A stretch of 64,000 nt of DNA from Viola odorata (Eukaryota; Streptophyta; Magnoliopsida; Malpighiales; Violaceae): positions 15,866,564 through 15,930,563 of the forward strand of contig OY829541.1 in the NCBI GenBank assembly GCA_963691705.1, in the 5' to 3' direction. A model generated the notes under the pieces. The model made no database searches. It was not told the origin of the DNA and was given only the letters and a program-made list of their open reading frames with translations. Positions within the stretch are counted from its first letter, which is position 1. Every line of letters begins with the position of its first letter. Positions 21,975 to 32,905 of the stretch are shown in pieces. The translations under genes and the position numbers were made by a program.

Positions 21975-23595
21975 TTAAAAATCCTCATTTTTTTCTTTTT
22001 ATTTGTTATTTTAAATACAAAATTGTATTAAGGATGTTATATGAACTAAGAAATAAAATTTTAATAGCCATTTATATAGTTAAGATGACACATACTAGTA
22101 ATATATTATTGTAAATTGTAATAATCATTTATATAGTTAATATGTATAAATTAAGACCATTAATTATTAATAATATAGTTACTAATTATTATCAATTGTC
22201 ATAAAATTAAAATTTACACATTGTTTAGAGTTTTATGCTTTTAATTTAAATTGTATTAATTTTTAAATTACTAATGTATTATGCATTTTTTCTTTTTTCT
22301 TTTAAACTCAATTAAATTTAAAAGTCCTAATTTTTTCTTTTTATTTGTTACTTTAAATACAAAATTTTATTAAGGATGTTATATTACCTAAGAAAAAAAA
22401 ATTTAATAGCCATTTATATAGTTAATGTGTATAAAGTAAGACTACTAATTATTAATAATATAGTTTAGGGATTATTATCAATTGTCATAAAATTAAAATT
22501 TACTAATTGTTTAGAGTTTTGTGCTTTTAATTTAAATTGTATTAATGTTTAAATTACTAATGTATTATGCATTTTGTCTTTTTTTCTTTTAAACTCAATT
22601 AAAAGTCCTCATTTTTTTATTTTTATTTGTTACTTTAAATACAGAATTTTATTAAGGATGTTATATTACCTAAGAAAAAAAAATTAATAGCCATTTATAT
22701 AGTTAAGATGACACATACTAGTAATATATTATTGTAAATTGTAATAGCCATCTATATAGTTAATGTGTATAAAGTAAGACCACTAATTATTAATAATATA
22801 GTTTAGGGATTATTATCAATTGTCATAAAATTAAAATTTACTAATTGTTTAGAGTTTTGTGCTTTTAATTTAAATTGTATTAATGTTTAAATTACTAATG
22901 TATTATGCATTTTGTCTTTTTTTCTTTTAAACTCAATTAAAAGTCCTCATTTTTTTCTTTTTATTTGTTACTTTAAATACAGAATTTTATTAAGGATGTT
23001 ATAACTTATATTACCTAAGAAAAAAAAATTAATAGCCATTTATATAGTTAAGATGACACATACTAGTAATATATTATTGTAAATTGTAATAGCCATCTAT
23101 ATAGTTAATGTGTATAAAGTAAGACCACTAATTATTAATAATATAGTTTAGGGATTATTATCAATTGTCATAAAATTAAAATTTACTAATTGTTTAGAGT
23201 TTTGTGCTTTTAATTTAAATTGTATTAATGTTTAAATTACTAATGTATTATGCATTTTGTCTTTTTTTCTTTTAAACTCAATTAAAAGTCCTCATTTTTT
23301 TATTTTTATTTGTTACTTTAAATACAGAATTTTATTAAGGATGTTATATTACCTAAGAAAAAAAAATTAATAGCCATTTATATAGTTAAGATGACACATA
23401 CTAGTAATATATTATTGTAAATTGTAATAGCCATCTATATAGTTAATGTGTATAAAGTAAGACCACTAATTATTAATAATATAGTTTAGGGATTATTATC
23501 AATTGTCATAAAATTAAAATTTACTAATTGTTTAGAGTTTTGTGCTTTTAATTTAAATTGTATTAATGTTTAAATTACTAATGTATTATTGTAAA
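21975..23595 (+). repeat. AT-rich tandem array, unit about 340 bp, about five copies
   Basis: Copies begin near 21975, 22318, 22600, 22939 and 23283 (marker: aaagtcctca followed by a T-run). The unit beginning near 22318 is shorter (about 282 bp) and lacks the gatgacacatactagtaata block. The last three copies are nearly identical, so they arose by recent unequal exchange. No coding potential. Confidence 0.9.
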
Positions 23596-23599
23596 TCAT

Positions 23600-24134
23600 G
23601 TTCAATGTCAAAACGACGTGTTTAATGTCAAAATGACGTCGTTTTGACATTCAACCAAATCAAAATCAAAATTAGATTGTAGGAACCCTAACTCCTCTCT
23701 CTATCGTCAAACTAAAACAAGCTCAAGCGCACACACAGCAGCCGCACACAACGTCTCTTCTCCTCTCCTCTCCCGTCGCCGTCGCAGCCTCCGTCGCAGC
23801 CGCACACAACGTCTCTTCTCCTCTCCTCTCCCGTCGCCGTCGCAGCCTCCGTCGCAGTCGGTAGCTACGTCTCTTCTCCTCTCCTCTCCCGTCGCCGGCG
23901 TCAGCCTCTCACTCTCTCTCGCGGCCTTCAGCCACCCCTCACTCTCTCTCGCGGCCTTCAGCCACCTCTCCTCTCTCGTCCGGTACACCCCTACTGATTT
24001 AAATTGATTTGTTAGGTCTCCCACTGATTTAAATTGATTTGTTAGGTCTGCCACTGATTTTAATTAATTAGTTTAGGTCTGCTACGATTAATTTGTTTTC
24101 TAACTATCGATAATTGCTCTGTTTCGTAGAGATA
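23600..24134 (+). promoter_or_regulatory. hAT-2 leader/promoter region with three small tandem repeats
   Basis: It holds an AAAATGACGTCGTTTT-type palindrome (about 23625-23645). A unit of about 59 bp (acaacgtctcttctcctctc and onward) is present about 2.7 times (23747-23900). A unit of about 30 bp ending cggccttcagccac is present twice (23907-23965). A unit of about 27 bp (actgatttaaattgatttg) is present about three times (23993-24080). TTTCGTAG before the BED exon looks like an acceptor, so this may be a 5' UTR with an intron. Confidence 0.5.
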
Positions 24135-24481
24135 ATGGAGTCGGGGTCCGGGTCTCCTATCATTGGAAGTGGAAGTGGAAGTGCACCAGTAGAGATGCCG
24201 ATGTCATCTACACAACAAGGGGATATACAACTGCAATCAACTGTGGGGGCAGACGGAGTGGAAGTCAATGAAGAGTCACAAGAAGAAACCGAGGGAAAGA
24301 AAAGAAAGGAAAAGTCATTCGTTTGGGATCATGTCATCAAGTTCACAACTCGTAATAATGAGTTAAAGGTACGATGTAAATATTGCAAGAAATCTGAGTA
24401 TAAGTATGATCCTAAAGATCTTGGCACATCTTCAATTAGTGATAGATATTACTTCATGAAGATTTTAAGTGATGGTTGCAG
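24135..24481 (+). pseudogene. Degenerate BED-finger exon of a hAT transposase
   Basis: ATG 24135 begins a Ser/Gly- and Glu-rich leader, then FVWDHVIKF and CKYCKK, the start of a BED zinc finger. The second half of the finger lacks the expected His pair (the region reads GTSSISDRYYFMK). A donor follows at 24481|GTTAGT. A candidate next exon at 24864 (KDMAERLPVGAP) would run into a stop in the joined frame. RNase-H-like and dimerisation domains are absent. The product cannot transpose DNA. Confidence 0.75.
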
Positions 24482-25459
24482 GTTAGTCAAGTTCTTATTT
24501 TGGATACGGATTTGCTTGTTTTGGATTAATTCAGCTTTATTTCTCTGATGCTTGGTGTGTCATGCAAATGTATTTGGATAAAAATCTTGCTTTCTCTGAT
24601 GCTTGGTGTGTCATCGGCATAATCATGTTTGGTTATCATGTTGGATGCATGTTGTACACAGCCCATGTGCATAGATCTTAATTGTTTAGGTAAAGATGAC
24701 AAAAGTGAATTGCATAGAGTACTGCACTAATATATTTCAGGTTGTGTTGGGTGGAATTATCATAGCAATTGAGATAATTGATATTACGTTTTATTATTCA
24801 AGTTGGAACAATGCTTTATAAGTTCATAGTTATCTTACATCCATCTCTATTGATTTATTTTTAGCTGAAGGACATGGCTGAAAGATTGCCTGTTGGAGCT
24901 CCGAGAAATAGCAATTCCCCCTCGTATTTTTCTACAACCACTCCTCCAAGGGATGTTTCTTCTGCAGTCATTGAGCAATTGGATCATTTGTGTTTATTTT
25001 GGAACCATATTAGTCTATAATTAATTAGTTGTACTGGATATAATATTTTGGATCATTTGTGCTGGAATGGATATGTATTTTGGATCATTTGTGCTATTTT
25101 TGGATCCATATTTGTTTTTGAGTAGGAGTATTTTTATTAATTACTATTTCAAAAAAAAAAAAAAAAAAAAAAAAAAAGGGAAAAATTCCGGGTCAGAACC
25201 GGAACCGGCCCGGTCCGACCCGGAAAAATTGGAACCGGCCCGGCCCGGACCGTAAGTGTCCGGTCCGGTCCGGTTCTGAATCAGACAAGAACCGCCATTT
25301 CCGGTCCGGTCCGGTCCTAGCCCAAGAACCGGTCCGGACCGGACCGTGTACACCCCTAGAAATATCAGAGGGAGTCTATTTCTTTATTTTGGATTGTTGA
25401 TGGATGACTGAGTGATGATCCGTGGTTTTAATAATTAAGTAATTAAGTTACAAGAGCTG

Positions 25460-25782
25460 ACGAAGAAAGAAAAGAAAAAGAAAGTGAGAAAAATAAAGAA
25501 AAGAAAAATAAAAAAGAAAGAAAGAAAAAGAATAGAAAAGAAAAAGAAAGAAAAATTAATTTAATTAATATACGCTGATGTGACATGCCACATCATTATG
25601 TTGATGACGTGTCATGCCACGTGGCGTGCCACATCAGCAAATAGCGGTGGACGACCAACGGTGTGAGCGGGGAGTGCCAAATAAGTCATATCTTTCAAGT
25701 GGAGGTGCCTTTTAAACCGTTTGACCGAAAAAGATGCCAAATGAGTCAGTCAAATAATATACAGGTGCCAAAAAATAACTTA
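25460..25782 (-). repeat. Pack-MULE right TIR
   Basis: Reverse complement matches the left TIR, including tcggtcaaacggtttaaa and the ATGACGTGTCATGCCACGTGG-type block. The inner A/G tract (25470-25555) mirrors the left T/C tract. Confidence 0.8.
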
Positions 25783-28175
25783 ACCCTAAAAAATCGAACA
25801 CGTTATTTGCATTATAAAGACGCATCTATTAATTAGTTGAACTACGATTTCACTTCCCAACAAAATTATGGAGTTAATTCGAAAGGTTTGTATATTGGCC
25901 TAGGTAACCATTTTATATTAATTATTTTAAAAGGTTGAAATTGAATATGTTTGATTTTTATTACCAATTAAAATCGTAGTTCTTTTAAAAATGTTAAAAT
26001 ATAATGATACCTACTCGGGCATCTTAAAATTCTTTCTCAATTTCTTTGTGTTTTTTCTTTATAGTAGAAGTTAGGGGTGTTAAAACGGGTTGACCAGACT
26101 CGATCCACCTCATTTATAGTTATCCTTTTAAAAAATGGGTCAAAATTGACTAAACCTGTTTTTAACCCGTCAGTTAACTGGTCGATTCGACCTGATCCGT
26201 TTGACTCGTTAATTAAAACGATGACTTTTTGGTTGAATACACACGGCGTTAATTAACCAAAACGACGTCGTTTTGATCTAATTAACTAAAACGACGCCGT
26301 TTTAGTTTTATGGAGGAAACAAAATTTAGGGTCTAAATGGGTCAGTCCAACCCGCCTGGTTGGTCAACTCTGACCACCGTTCAAATTCGGGCTGGGTTGA
26401 CCCGTTTAAATTCGGGTCAACCCTTCCTTTATTCATTTTTTGCTAATTCCATCATTAAGCTGTTTTGGTAGAGTAATAAAGGGAGCCACTTTTCCGATCC
26501 ATATCTTAAGAGAACCACTATTCTTCCATCCCTCCCACAACAGTCCATCTTTGGTGTCTCTGTTATATCTCTAGTGACCGTCGGATCTAGGATCTGGCTG
26601 AGGAGAGTAGATCAAAACTGTTAGGAGAGGTCGATAGTGGTGCGGTGGTCTGGATCTAGTCGAAGATGGAGGTGGCTGGTTTTGGTGATGGTGGATATGG
26701 TGGTTGTTTCTCCACCCACCAACTATCTCTCTCTAACATTTTGGTAAAAGAAAGAAAGAAAGAAAAGAGTCAGTATGAATTTTTTTTGTAAGAGGATGGT
26801 GATGATGAGATGAAGATGGAGGCCGGTGATGATTTTGTAAGATGATTTGATGGGAGATGGTGGTAGTGTTAGTTTGGTTGTTTTTAATGGAGATGGTGTT
26901 GGTGTACAGTGGTTATGGAAGAAGTGGACGTTAAAACAAGGTTAACCCAGCAGAATGTTTCAATGTCATGCTAAAGTAGTAGGGTTCTAGAAAAGCCGTC
27001 AAGAACGAGGGTAAAAACTTGCATCAAATTGACTCTAATATCATTGGGAAACCAAAGAAGCATGTATAATGTTCAAGAGATATTCACCTTCATAAATGGT
27101 CGATCATGACTAGGGTATGAATCTATGAAACTCTCTTTTAAAAGAAGTGAAACCTACAAGGAATGAAGGTCAGGTTTACAGCATTATATGTTAGTATTCT
27201 AAAAGATTACAGAATACCAGTTAGTATATGGAGTATGAAAGACAAACCTTATTGTTATTAGACTGTACATTTGTAATCGTGTGTGACCGCAGGTTCGAGC
27301 AAAGTGAATCCAAATAGGATCTTACCACTGCTAGAAATCCCTTGGCAGCTTCAGCCTATATGTCAAAATGTATTTTCAGCAAAAGATCAGCAAATCACTT
27401 GACAAACACTCAAGCAAAGTGTCAAATAATAAGGCCATAAACAAGGAACAACGTGGAGGAGAAGGGGAAGAAGGACACTAACAGTGTGCAAGGTGAAATG
27501 TATTGTGACAGTAGAGAGATTTAAGTAGAAAAACGCACTTGCACATATGTACACTCGTACATTGGTCTTTTTTAAGCCAAATAGCTTTCACCAACAAGCT
27601 TTGCATAATAAGGACTCAGTGATCAAACTAACTCCCGGTGTTTTGGCAGTTGTGGTATTGATGGTGACTTTACCTATTTCTATCATAGAATGACTTGGTT
27701 AAACATTTAGGCAAAAGCAATGTTGTTTAGAGAAGAACTGAGGTTGGGCGGGGGGGTCAAGCACATGGAAAAGAAAAGATGATAAACTCAAATAGAATTT
27801 GAATTTTACCTTGGTCTATTACTAGTAAAAGGATAATATAAATTTCCACAACCCAAGCAATCAGAATGTATAGTTATATCTAAGACGCAGTTGAAGGTGC
27901 AGAAACATAATGCATTTGAAATGTGAATAAGGCTAAGAACACAGAATTGCTAAAAACAAAATATAGACTTGGTTCTTGTTAGCATCAAGCAAGATAACAT
28001 TTGCCAACTTTGATTGTACTTCACTTGTTTTGTTTTTTACACCAACCTACAGATGGAGTGTAACACTCAGCCCAAGCTAAGTATACAAGCAATGCATGAA
28101 AACATTAATGGTTAAAGCTGCCACATTTACTTATCCAAAATTTCAACCCATTGGAGCAAATTTACAAAGGATTCT
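25783..28175. other. Intergenic region without recognisable gene
   Basis: AT-rich sequence with a hAT-like remnant at about 26073-26430 and a GATG-rich low-complexity stretch (26640-26930). The part 26930-28175 has no long open frame and no transposon ends that I can identify. Confidence 0.5.
26073..26430 (+). mobile_element. Possible degenerate hAT-like fragment
   Basis: It begins TTAGGGGTGTTAAAACGGG, like a hAT terminus, and is full of GGGTTGACC / GGTCAACCC words in both orientations. Two AAAACGACGNCGTTTT palindromes lie inside (about 26262-26300). No matching right end or target duplication was found. Confidence 0.35.
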
Positions 28176-29228
28176 TGATACGATCCTAATTGCATAGGAT
28201 ACGTAGCACGTAATTCTTATCGTTGTTCAAGGATGGATTTCGATGCAGAAATAATTAACTCGACAAGTGCAAACTTAGACCACTTAGCCAACCTGTGCTA
28301 AGAGCCCTAATCATAGTTTTAAAAACCGGACCGACCCGACGGTCGGACTGGAAAAACTGTGACCTGAAGAGATTTTCGGTTCGGTTCAGCTATCTGACCG
28401 GACCTGCAATCGAACCAAAAAAACTCGGTCGACCCGTTATCGACCCGACTGGGTCGATGAAAACCAAAACGCAAAACAACATCGTTTTGTGTTTTTTAAA
28501 TATTTTTTTATTTTTTTATTTTTTTCAATATGGAAAATTTGATGGGCCGGCCCATTACAGGCATGGGCCGGTCCATTATAGACACCGGTTCAATTATCTA
28601 AGATTGAACGGTTCGATATGTGAACGACCCGGAAAGATCCAATGGGTCAATCCGGTCAAACTCGGTCGAACTCCGGTTGAACCCGGTTCAAATCGGTCCA
28701 ACGGGTCACTCTAGGTCAGGTTTTTAGACTATGGCCCTAATCGATTTCAAGTCAAGGATCTTATATCGGATTCTTAGATCTAGACTCGACTAGGTGAGAA
28801 TCAAACTAAGACAAACGAAATAATGGTTGCAATTTCAGGGGTTTCACTTACGACGACTCAAGCTCGAGAAGGAATAAGGTTCAACACGTGAACAATGGGC
28901 AGAGATTTGCAAAGAACAAAGTCTTGATTTATCAAAATAACAACCAACCAAATAATGAAGCCAAATGGCTCCTTAAGTAGCGTTTACAAGTAAACCCTAA
29001 TTGGATAAGAAGTAGGAGTTCTAATTAAGGAAAATAGCTTAATTAACTAATTAATTAAAATAACTTAATTAACTAATTAATTAAAATAACTAAACTGAAG
29101 TTTGTTGTCTTAAAACGGACAAGAAAACGCCACACACACTTTAGGACAAGGGACGCGTCTTTAGACCGTGCCACTTAGGCACTCAGACAAGGAATCCTAG
29201 CGTCGAAAGGACTCGCGCGCCTCGCACC
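28176..29228 (-). repeat. LTR of Ty3 element C, distal part (interrupted)
   Basis: Read on the minus strand this has LTR features: a CTACTTAAGGAGCC TATA-like promoter (about 28970-28985) and a transcribed CT-rich stretch. It ends ATCGTATCA at 28176, compatible with a TG...CA LTR. It is contiguous with 46565-46650 once Tat-A is removed, because the GCACC duplication joins the two. The MITE at 28312-28733 lies inside. The outer boundary is inferred, not proven by a partner LTR. Confidence 0.55.
28312..28733. mobile_element. 422-bp MITE (hAT-like) with perfect 8-bp TSD
   Basis: The ends CATAGTTTTAAAAACC and GGTTTTTAGACTATG are inverted. It is flanked by GCCCTAAT at 28304-28311 and 28734-28741. 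The subterminal regions are rich in GGTCGACCCG-type words. The internal 139-codon open frame is a by-product. An 8-bp duplication indicates mobilisation by a hAT-type transposase. Confidence 0.93.
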
Positions 29229-29800
29229 TGATAACAATCCACCTAAGGAAAATGGTATTTCCGTCTATTGCCCTGAACTGAAAAAAGAGATCACTGTTCC
29301 CACCTTCGCGGTAGGTAGATGGCCACCGCCTTCCCTAGAGGCTGACGCCAAGAGGACAAAACAGCGCTCGGGAGTCTTCCCCAAACGAACCTTCTAGATG
29401 GCTCGAGGAGCTGTCTCATTCTGAGGAATACCACGCGTCAGGGGGACCACTCAGTCGCTACCCTATCGTGGTAGCATTTATCCCATGGCTATCGCCACAT
29501 TAACATATCATCCGAGGGGCGAACCACGATCCCTAACGTTAGGGATAGCTCTCTAGCTATCCCCAAATGCGGAAATGCTCAATTCTTCTATATATATACC
29601 TCCCCCTCAAAGGAGGCAGGTAAGCTTAATCTGACTGGCCCAACCTCTGCCAAATTCAGTACACATACTGACTTAAGCATCAGAGTGTTTCCGCCGGAGA
29701 CCCCCTCCGGCGTATTGCAGGTACCGCGGACCGTCGTGAGCACTGATCTGAGAGGAGCCGTTCCGCCATACATCCTTCGGCAGAAGACAAAATCTTATCA
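29229..29800 (+). repeat. Tat-A 5' LTR
   Basis: Begins TGATAACAATCC and ends AAATCTTATCA. It carries a TATA box (CTATATATATACC, about 29588-29600) and, downstream of it, a strong hairpin (29692-29712). Confidence 0.95.
29692..29712 (+). promoter_or_regulatory. Conserved LTR hairpin followed by a CAG|GT site
   Basis: CGCCGGAG / CTCCGGCG form an 8-bp stem around loop ACCCC in the transcribed part of the LTR. A GCAGGTAC sequence follows 8 bp later. The same stem and following CAGGT occur in the Tat-A 3' LTR (46457-46475) and in the diverged Tat-B LTR (49896-49912, reverse strand). Confidence 0.7.
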
Positions 29801-29802
29801 AA

Positions 29803-29821
29803 TTGGTGCTCTCGTTGAGAG
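29803..29821 (+). promoter_or_regulatory. Tat-A primer-binding site
   Basis: TTGGTGCTCTCGTTGAGAG lies 2 bp after the LTR, the expected spot for tRNA priming. The tRNA partner is not assigned. Confidence 0.6.
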
Positions 29822-29885
29822 TATTGGTTCTATTAAGTGAGCATCCTTAATAACCAAGCTCCTTCTCCCCGAAGCTAGAAGAATT

Positions 29886-30693
29886 ATGGCCTCAGAGTCA
29901 GATCCGGCGCTGTCCCAAACTTCCAACATCCCATACAACACCCGCAGACGACTGTTTGCCTTCGTTACCTCTGATACCTCCACCCCAGTGCAGGACGTCA
30001 CTGCGGGAGAATCAGATCTTCCTCCTGGGCAAAGTACGGAAGAAATTACATTCCAGATTTGCTCTCCCTTCTCTCACGTAGTAGGAACCAGTCGTCTTAC
30101 ACCCCAAGCAGGGAGATCCATGATGGGTGAAGCGGACAACCCTTTCGCAAATTCAATAGCAGCTCTCCAAGCTCAATTGGATCAGTTGACAGAGATGGCT
30201 GTTGGATTTACTCCTCATGCCTCGAGACCTGGTGTGTCCTCCCAAGTAGTTTTCACTCCGTCTATTGTCAATGAACGACCATTATCACCCCGACAATCCA
30301 GAGGACTCCCGTCCTCCTTACCATTCTCATTGGCCCCCATCAACGTCCCGCCACTCACGCGTGGACCTGCTGAACATTCTGGACAATACAGGAGAGGAAT
30401 CTCTATCCCTGAAGTAGCCCACCGACGTGATGAGTACAGAGAACATTGGGATGATCGACGAGGGGATATATTGAGAGAGCCATCTCCTAGATACAGTGAA
30501 AGATCTAGCAGCAGAGGTCGACGAGCTCGAACTCCAAGAAGCCGCAGTCGATCTCCCAGGCGGCATCAGGAATATGACCCTCAGAATCCCAGATATGACG
30601 TTGAAATTCCACACCCACATCAGCCTCGTGGGGTCCCTGATATTAACGTTGGCCATCCGTTCAGTTACCGTGTCAGGCACCACAGAGTCCATC
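29886..30693 (+). pseudogene. Tat-A gag, N-terminal part (interrupted)
   Basis: ATG 29886 opens a frame rich in Ser, Pro and Arg. A coiled-coil-like piece lies near residues 95-115 and an Arg/Ser stretch near residues 195-225. The frame is cut at 30693 by a solo LTR; the rest of gag resumes at 32906 past the repeated CCATC. Gag would form the virus-like particle and bind genomic RNA. With 2.2 kb inserted no full Gag can be made. Confidence 0.8.
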
Positions 30694-32905
30694 TGTGAGA
30701 CCCCTAGAAATTTTAACTTCGATTTATTTTAGTTAGCTAGACGAGTACTAGTTCGATTAGAAAAGAGTTAGAAATTTTTTTGGGTTCGTATAAATTAGTG
30801 CTTTCTATAATTATAATGATCTAATAAAAAGAATTGGAAAAAAAGAAAAGAAAAGGAAAGAAATAATAGAATAAGGAAAAGAAAGGGATGAGGTTCAGGT
30901 AAGAAATAAAAAATAAAGAAAGGAAAAGTGGGATATGGATTAGAGAAAAGGAAAAGTGGGATTAGATAAGAAGAAAAAAAAAAAAAGGAGAGCGTGGCTT
31001 GTCTAGGAAATGAGAGAGAGAGGCAAAGGGTAAGAAAGGAAAGAAATAGAGACCGAGAGAGAGGTCGGGAGAGAGAGCAAGAGAAGGTCGAAGCTTTGGT
31101 CGAGAAATCAAAGGTTAGAATACTAAAATTTTAATTAAGTATCTTCTAATAATTAAGCTTGAGTTTAGTTAGTAGTTGGGTATGCTATTAATTTCTGCAA
31201 TTCCTCATCCAAGAATGCATAAATATCAATTATGGGATTTTGAGATGATTCTCTTTTAAGTATTGGTTTTGGTGTTGAGATATCTTATGGGTATTTGAAA
31301 TTTTGGTCAAATTCGTGTGTAGTTGATCATTGGAGTTTGATTTTATTTGGAGGTTCTGCTGCTGTTGCTGGAAATTCTGGAATAATAATTGCAGAAAATT
31401 ATTTACAATTTAGTCCCTATAATTTTGGAGATGGTGAAGTTTGGTCCTCAAAGTTTTAGCGTTTACAGATTAGTCCCTATAGCAGGACCAGTTTTGGGAA
31501 AGTTGTTTCTAGTGTTAAATGCGTTATATATGGGATAATTATTGGTGTGCTGGACGTTTGTTATAACTATGTTATGCAAGTTTTCTTTTATTTGTTATAT
31601 TATTTATTGAATTAAATGGATTTTAATTAATTGGTTGTAAGGAAAGAGAGGAGCTGGAAATTGAATAAAAGCAGGGAAAGTGGAGATGAGGGCCTTTTAA
31701 TTAATTGTGCAGGTCTGAAATTTATTTAATTATTGTGTAAATAACCGATGTGATATTTAATTGGTGTTAGGTACGAAGCCTACGGAACCTACCGCGGAGT
31801 GAGCGGAGCATGTGAAGTGATTTTGCTGTGTATATACAACTGTGAGTGGATAATACAAAGTATAAACTGCATGATAATATTGCATGCTGCTTGTTCGTAT
31901 AAATTATGATTATGAATGTGTACTGTATCATGGTTGTGGATATACGTGGTGATAGTATTTGGTAATGAAAGATGTGGTGTATTATTCTGGTTATGACCCT
32001 AGCTAACAGGGGCGGTGTTAGCACATGTGCACATGGTCTGTTATACCTTAGCTAGCCGGAGGTTATGGCGGTAGCACGAAGTGGCTTGGCCAGCACTTCG
32101 GTCTGTTGAGAATTATTGAGAACTTTATGTCCTAGCTGACAGGGACAGTGGTGTTGGCCGTGATGGGATCACGGTCTGAGTTAATGTCCTAGCCGACAGG
32201 GACAATGGTGTTGGCACGTGACGGGATTATAGTTTGAATTAATATTCTAGCCTATCACGGTCTGAGTTAACATCCTAGCCTGCAGGGATTAAGGTGCTGG
32301 CACGTGATTTATCACGGTCCGAACGTGTTTATTTTGCTTGTGCTTTGACAAATTTAACTAGATAATGATGAGTATATAAGTTATAGTATTTGCGAATTGA
32401 AAAAGCTATATTATGTTATACGTATTAAATACGTTGAATGGTTGCTTGTGCATGCCTGTTTATATCTTGTATTATCTATTCACTGAGTTGTGGTAACTCA
32501 CCCTCTCGTATTAAACCTTTTTCAGCTGGTAGTAGACGGTAGTGAGTTTTGGTTGGCAGATCTAGGGAGTACTCTTCAAGGTTGATCGGTATGCCCAGCA
32601 TTCTCCTTCGCTAGGGCCTAGTAGCTTAATGATGTTGTACATGTCTGTTTTGGAGTTGTAAATTATAGACTTCCTAATATGTCTGTTACTTATGATAATA
32701 AGTGCGGGAGTGATTGTGTGTGTTGCTGTAAATATTGCTTGGTAATCTATATTAATAAAATCTCAAGTTTGCTTAAAATGAACCATCTGTAATTTTAAGA
32801 AAAATGCCTTAATAAAGAGTTAAGTAGGCGAGCGAGAGTCCGAGATAAATCCAGGAATCCATTCGGACTCTTTGCCGGTCACACGCGCTAGTTTGGGGTG
32901 TGACA
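30694..32905 (+). mobile_element. 2,212-bp solo LTR inserted in Tat-A gag
   Basis: Begins TGTGAGACCCC and ends GGGGTGTGACA (short inverted ends). It is flanked by a perfect 5-bp duplication CCATC (30689-30693 and 32906-32910). It has no internal gag or pol, so it is the product of LTR-LTR recombination. It contains a degenerate minisatellite at 31990-32335. The large LTR suggests a different Ty3 family from Tat-A; its clade is not assigned. Confidence 0.95.
31990..32335 (+). repeat. Degenerate minisatellite in the solo LTR
   Basis: Five or six imperfect copies of a unit of about 60-70 bp with the core CCTAGCYGACAGGGAC and a following TTGGCACGTGA. Such blocks are known in long plant Ty3 LTRs. 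Confidence 0.75.

Larger units (their letters stand above)
21547..25358 (+). mobile_element. Non-autonomous hAT element nested in the Pack-MULE (hAT-2)
   Basis: The ends are TAGGGCTGTACA at 21547 and TGTACACCCCTA ending at 25358. They are flanked by a perfect 8-bp duplication GAAATATC (21539-21546 and 25359-25366). The subterminal regions are dense in CCGGACCGG / CCCGGACC words. It contains only a degenerate BED-finger exon and no catalytic hAT domain, so it would depend on a transposase in trans. Much of its length is a tandem array of a 340-bp AT-rich unit. Confidence 0.93.
20266..25782. mobile_element. Mutator-like element with long TIRs carrying a host gene fragment (Pack-MULE)
   Basis: About 330 bp at each end are inverted copies of each other: the left reads aagtcatttttttggcacctg and onward, and the reverse complement of the right reads aagttattttttggcacctg and onward, extending through tttgctgatgtg and a pyrimidine tract. 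Long TIRs of this kind are typical of MULEs. Between them lies a spliced-structure fragment of a vacuolar ATPase subunit c gene and no MURA transposase. The 9-bp target duplication could not be resolved. The element was later split by hAT-2 at 21547-25358. Confidence 0.8.

Noticed and set aside
24114..24548. BED-finger protein as a working regulator gene
   Set aside because: The finger lacks the His pair, splicing leads to a stop, and the whole lies in a non-autonomous hAT.
26640..26930. GATG-rich stretch as a possible coding or regulatory unit
   Set aside because: Low-complexity sequence without a stable frame.
28295..28714. 139-codon ORF
   Set aside because: Lies across the MITE and follows its GGTCGACC-type repeats; no protein family.
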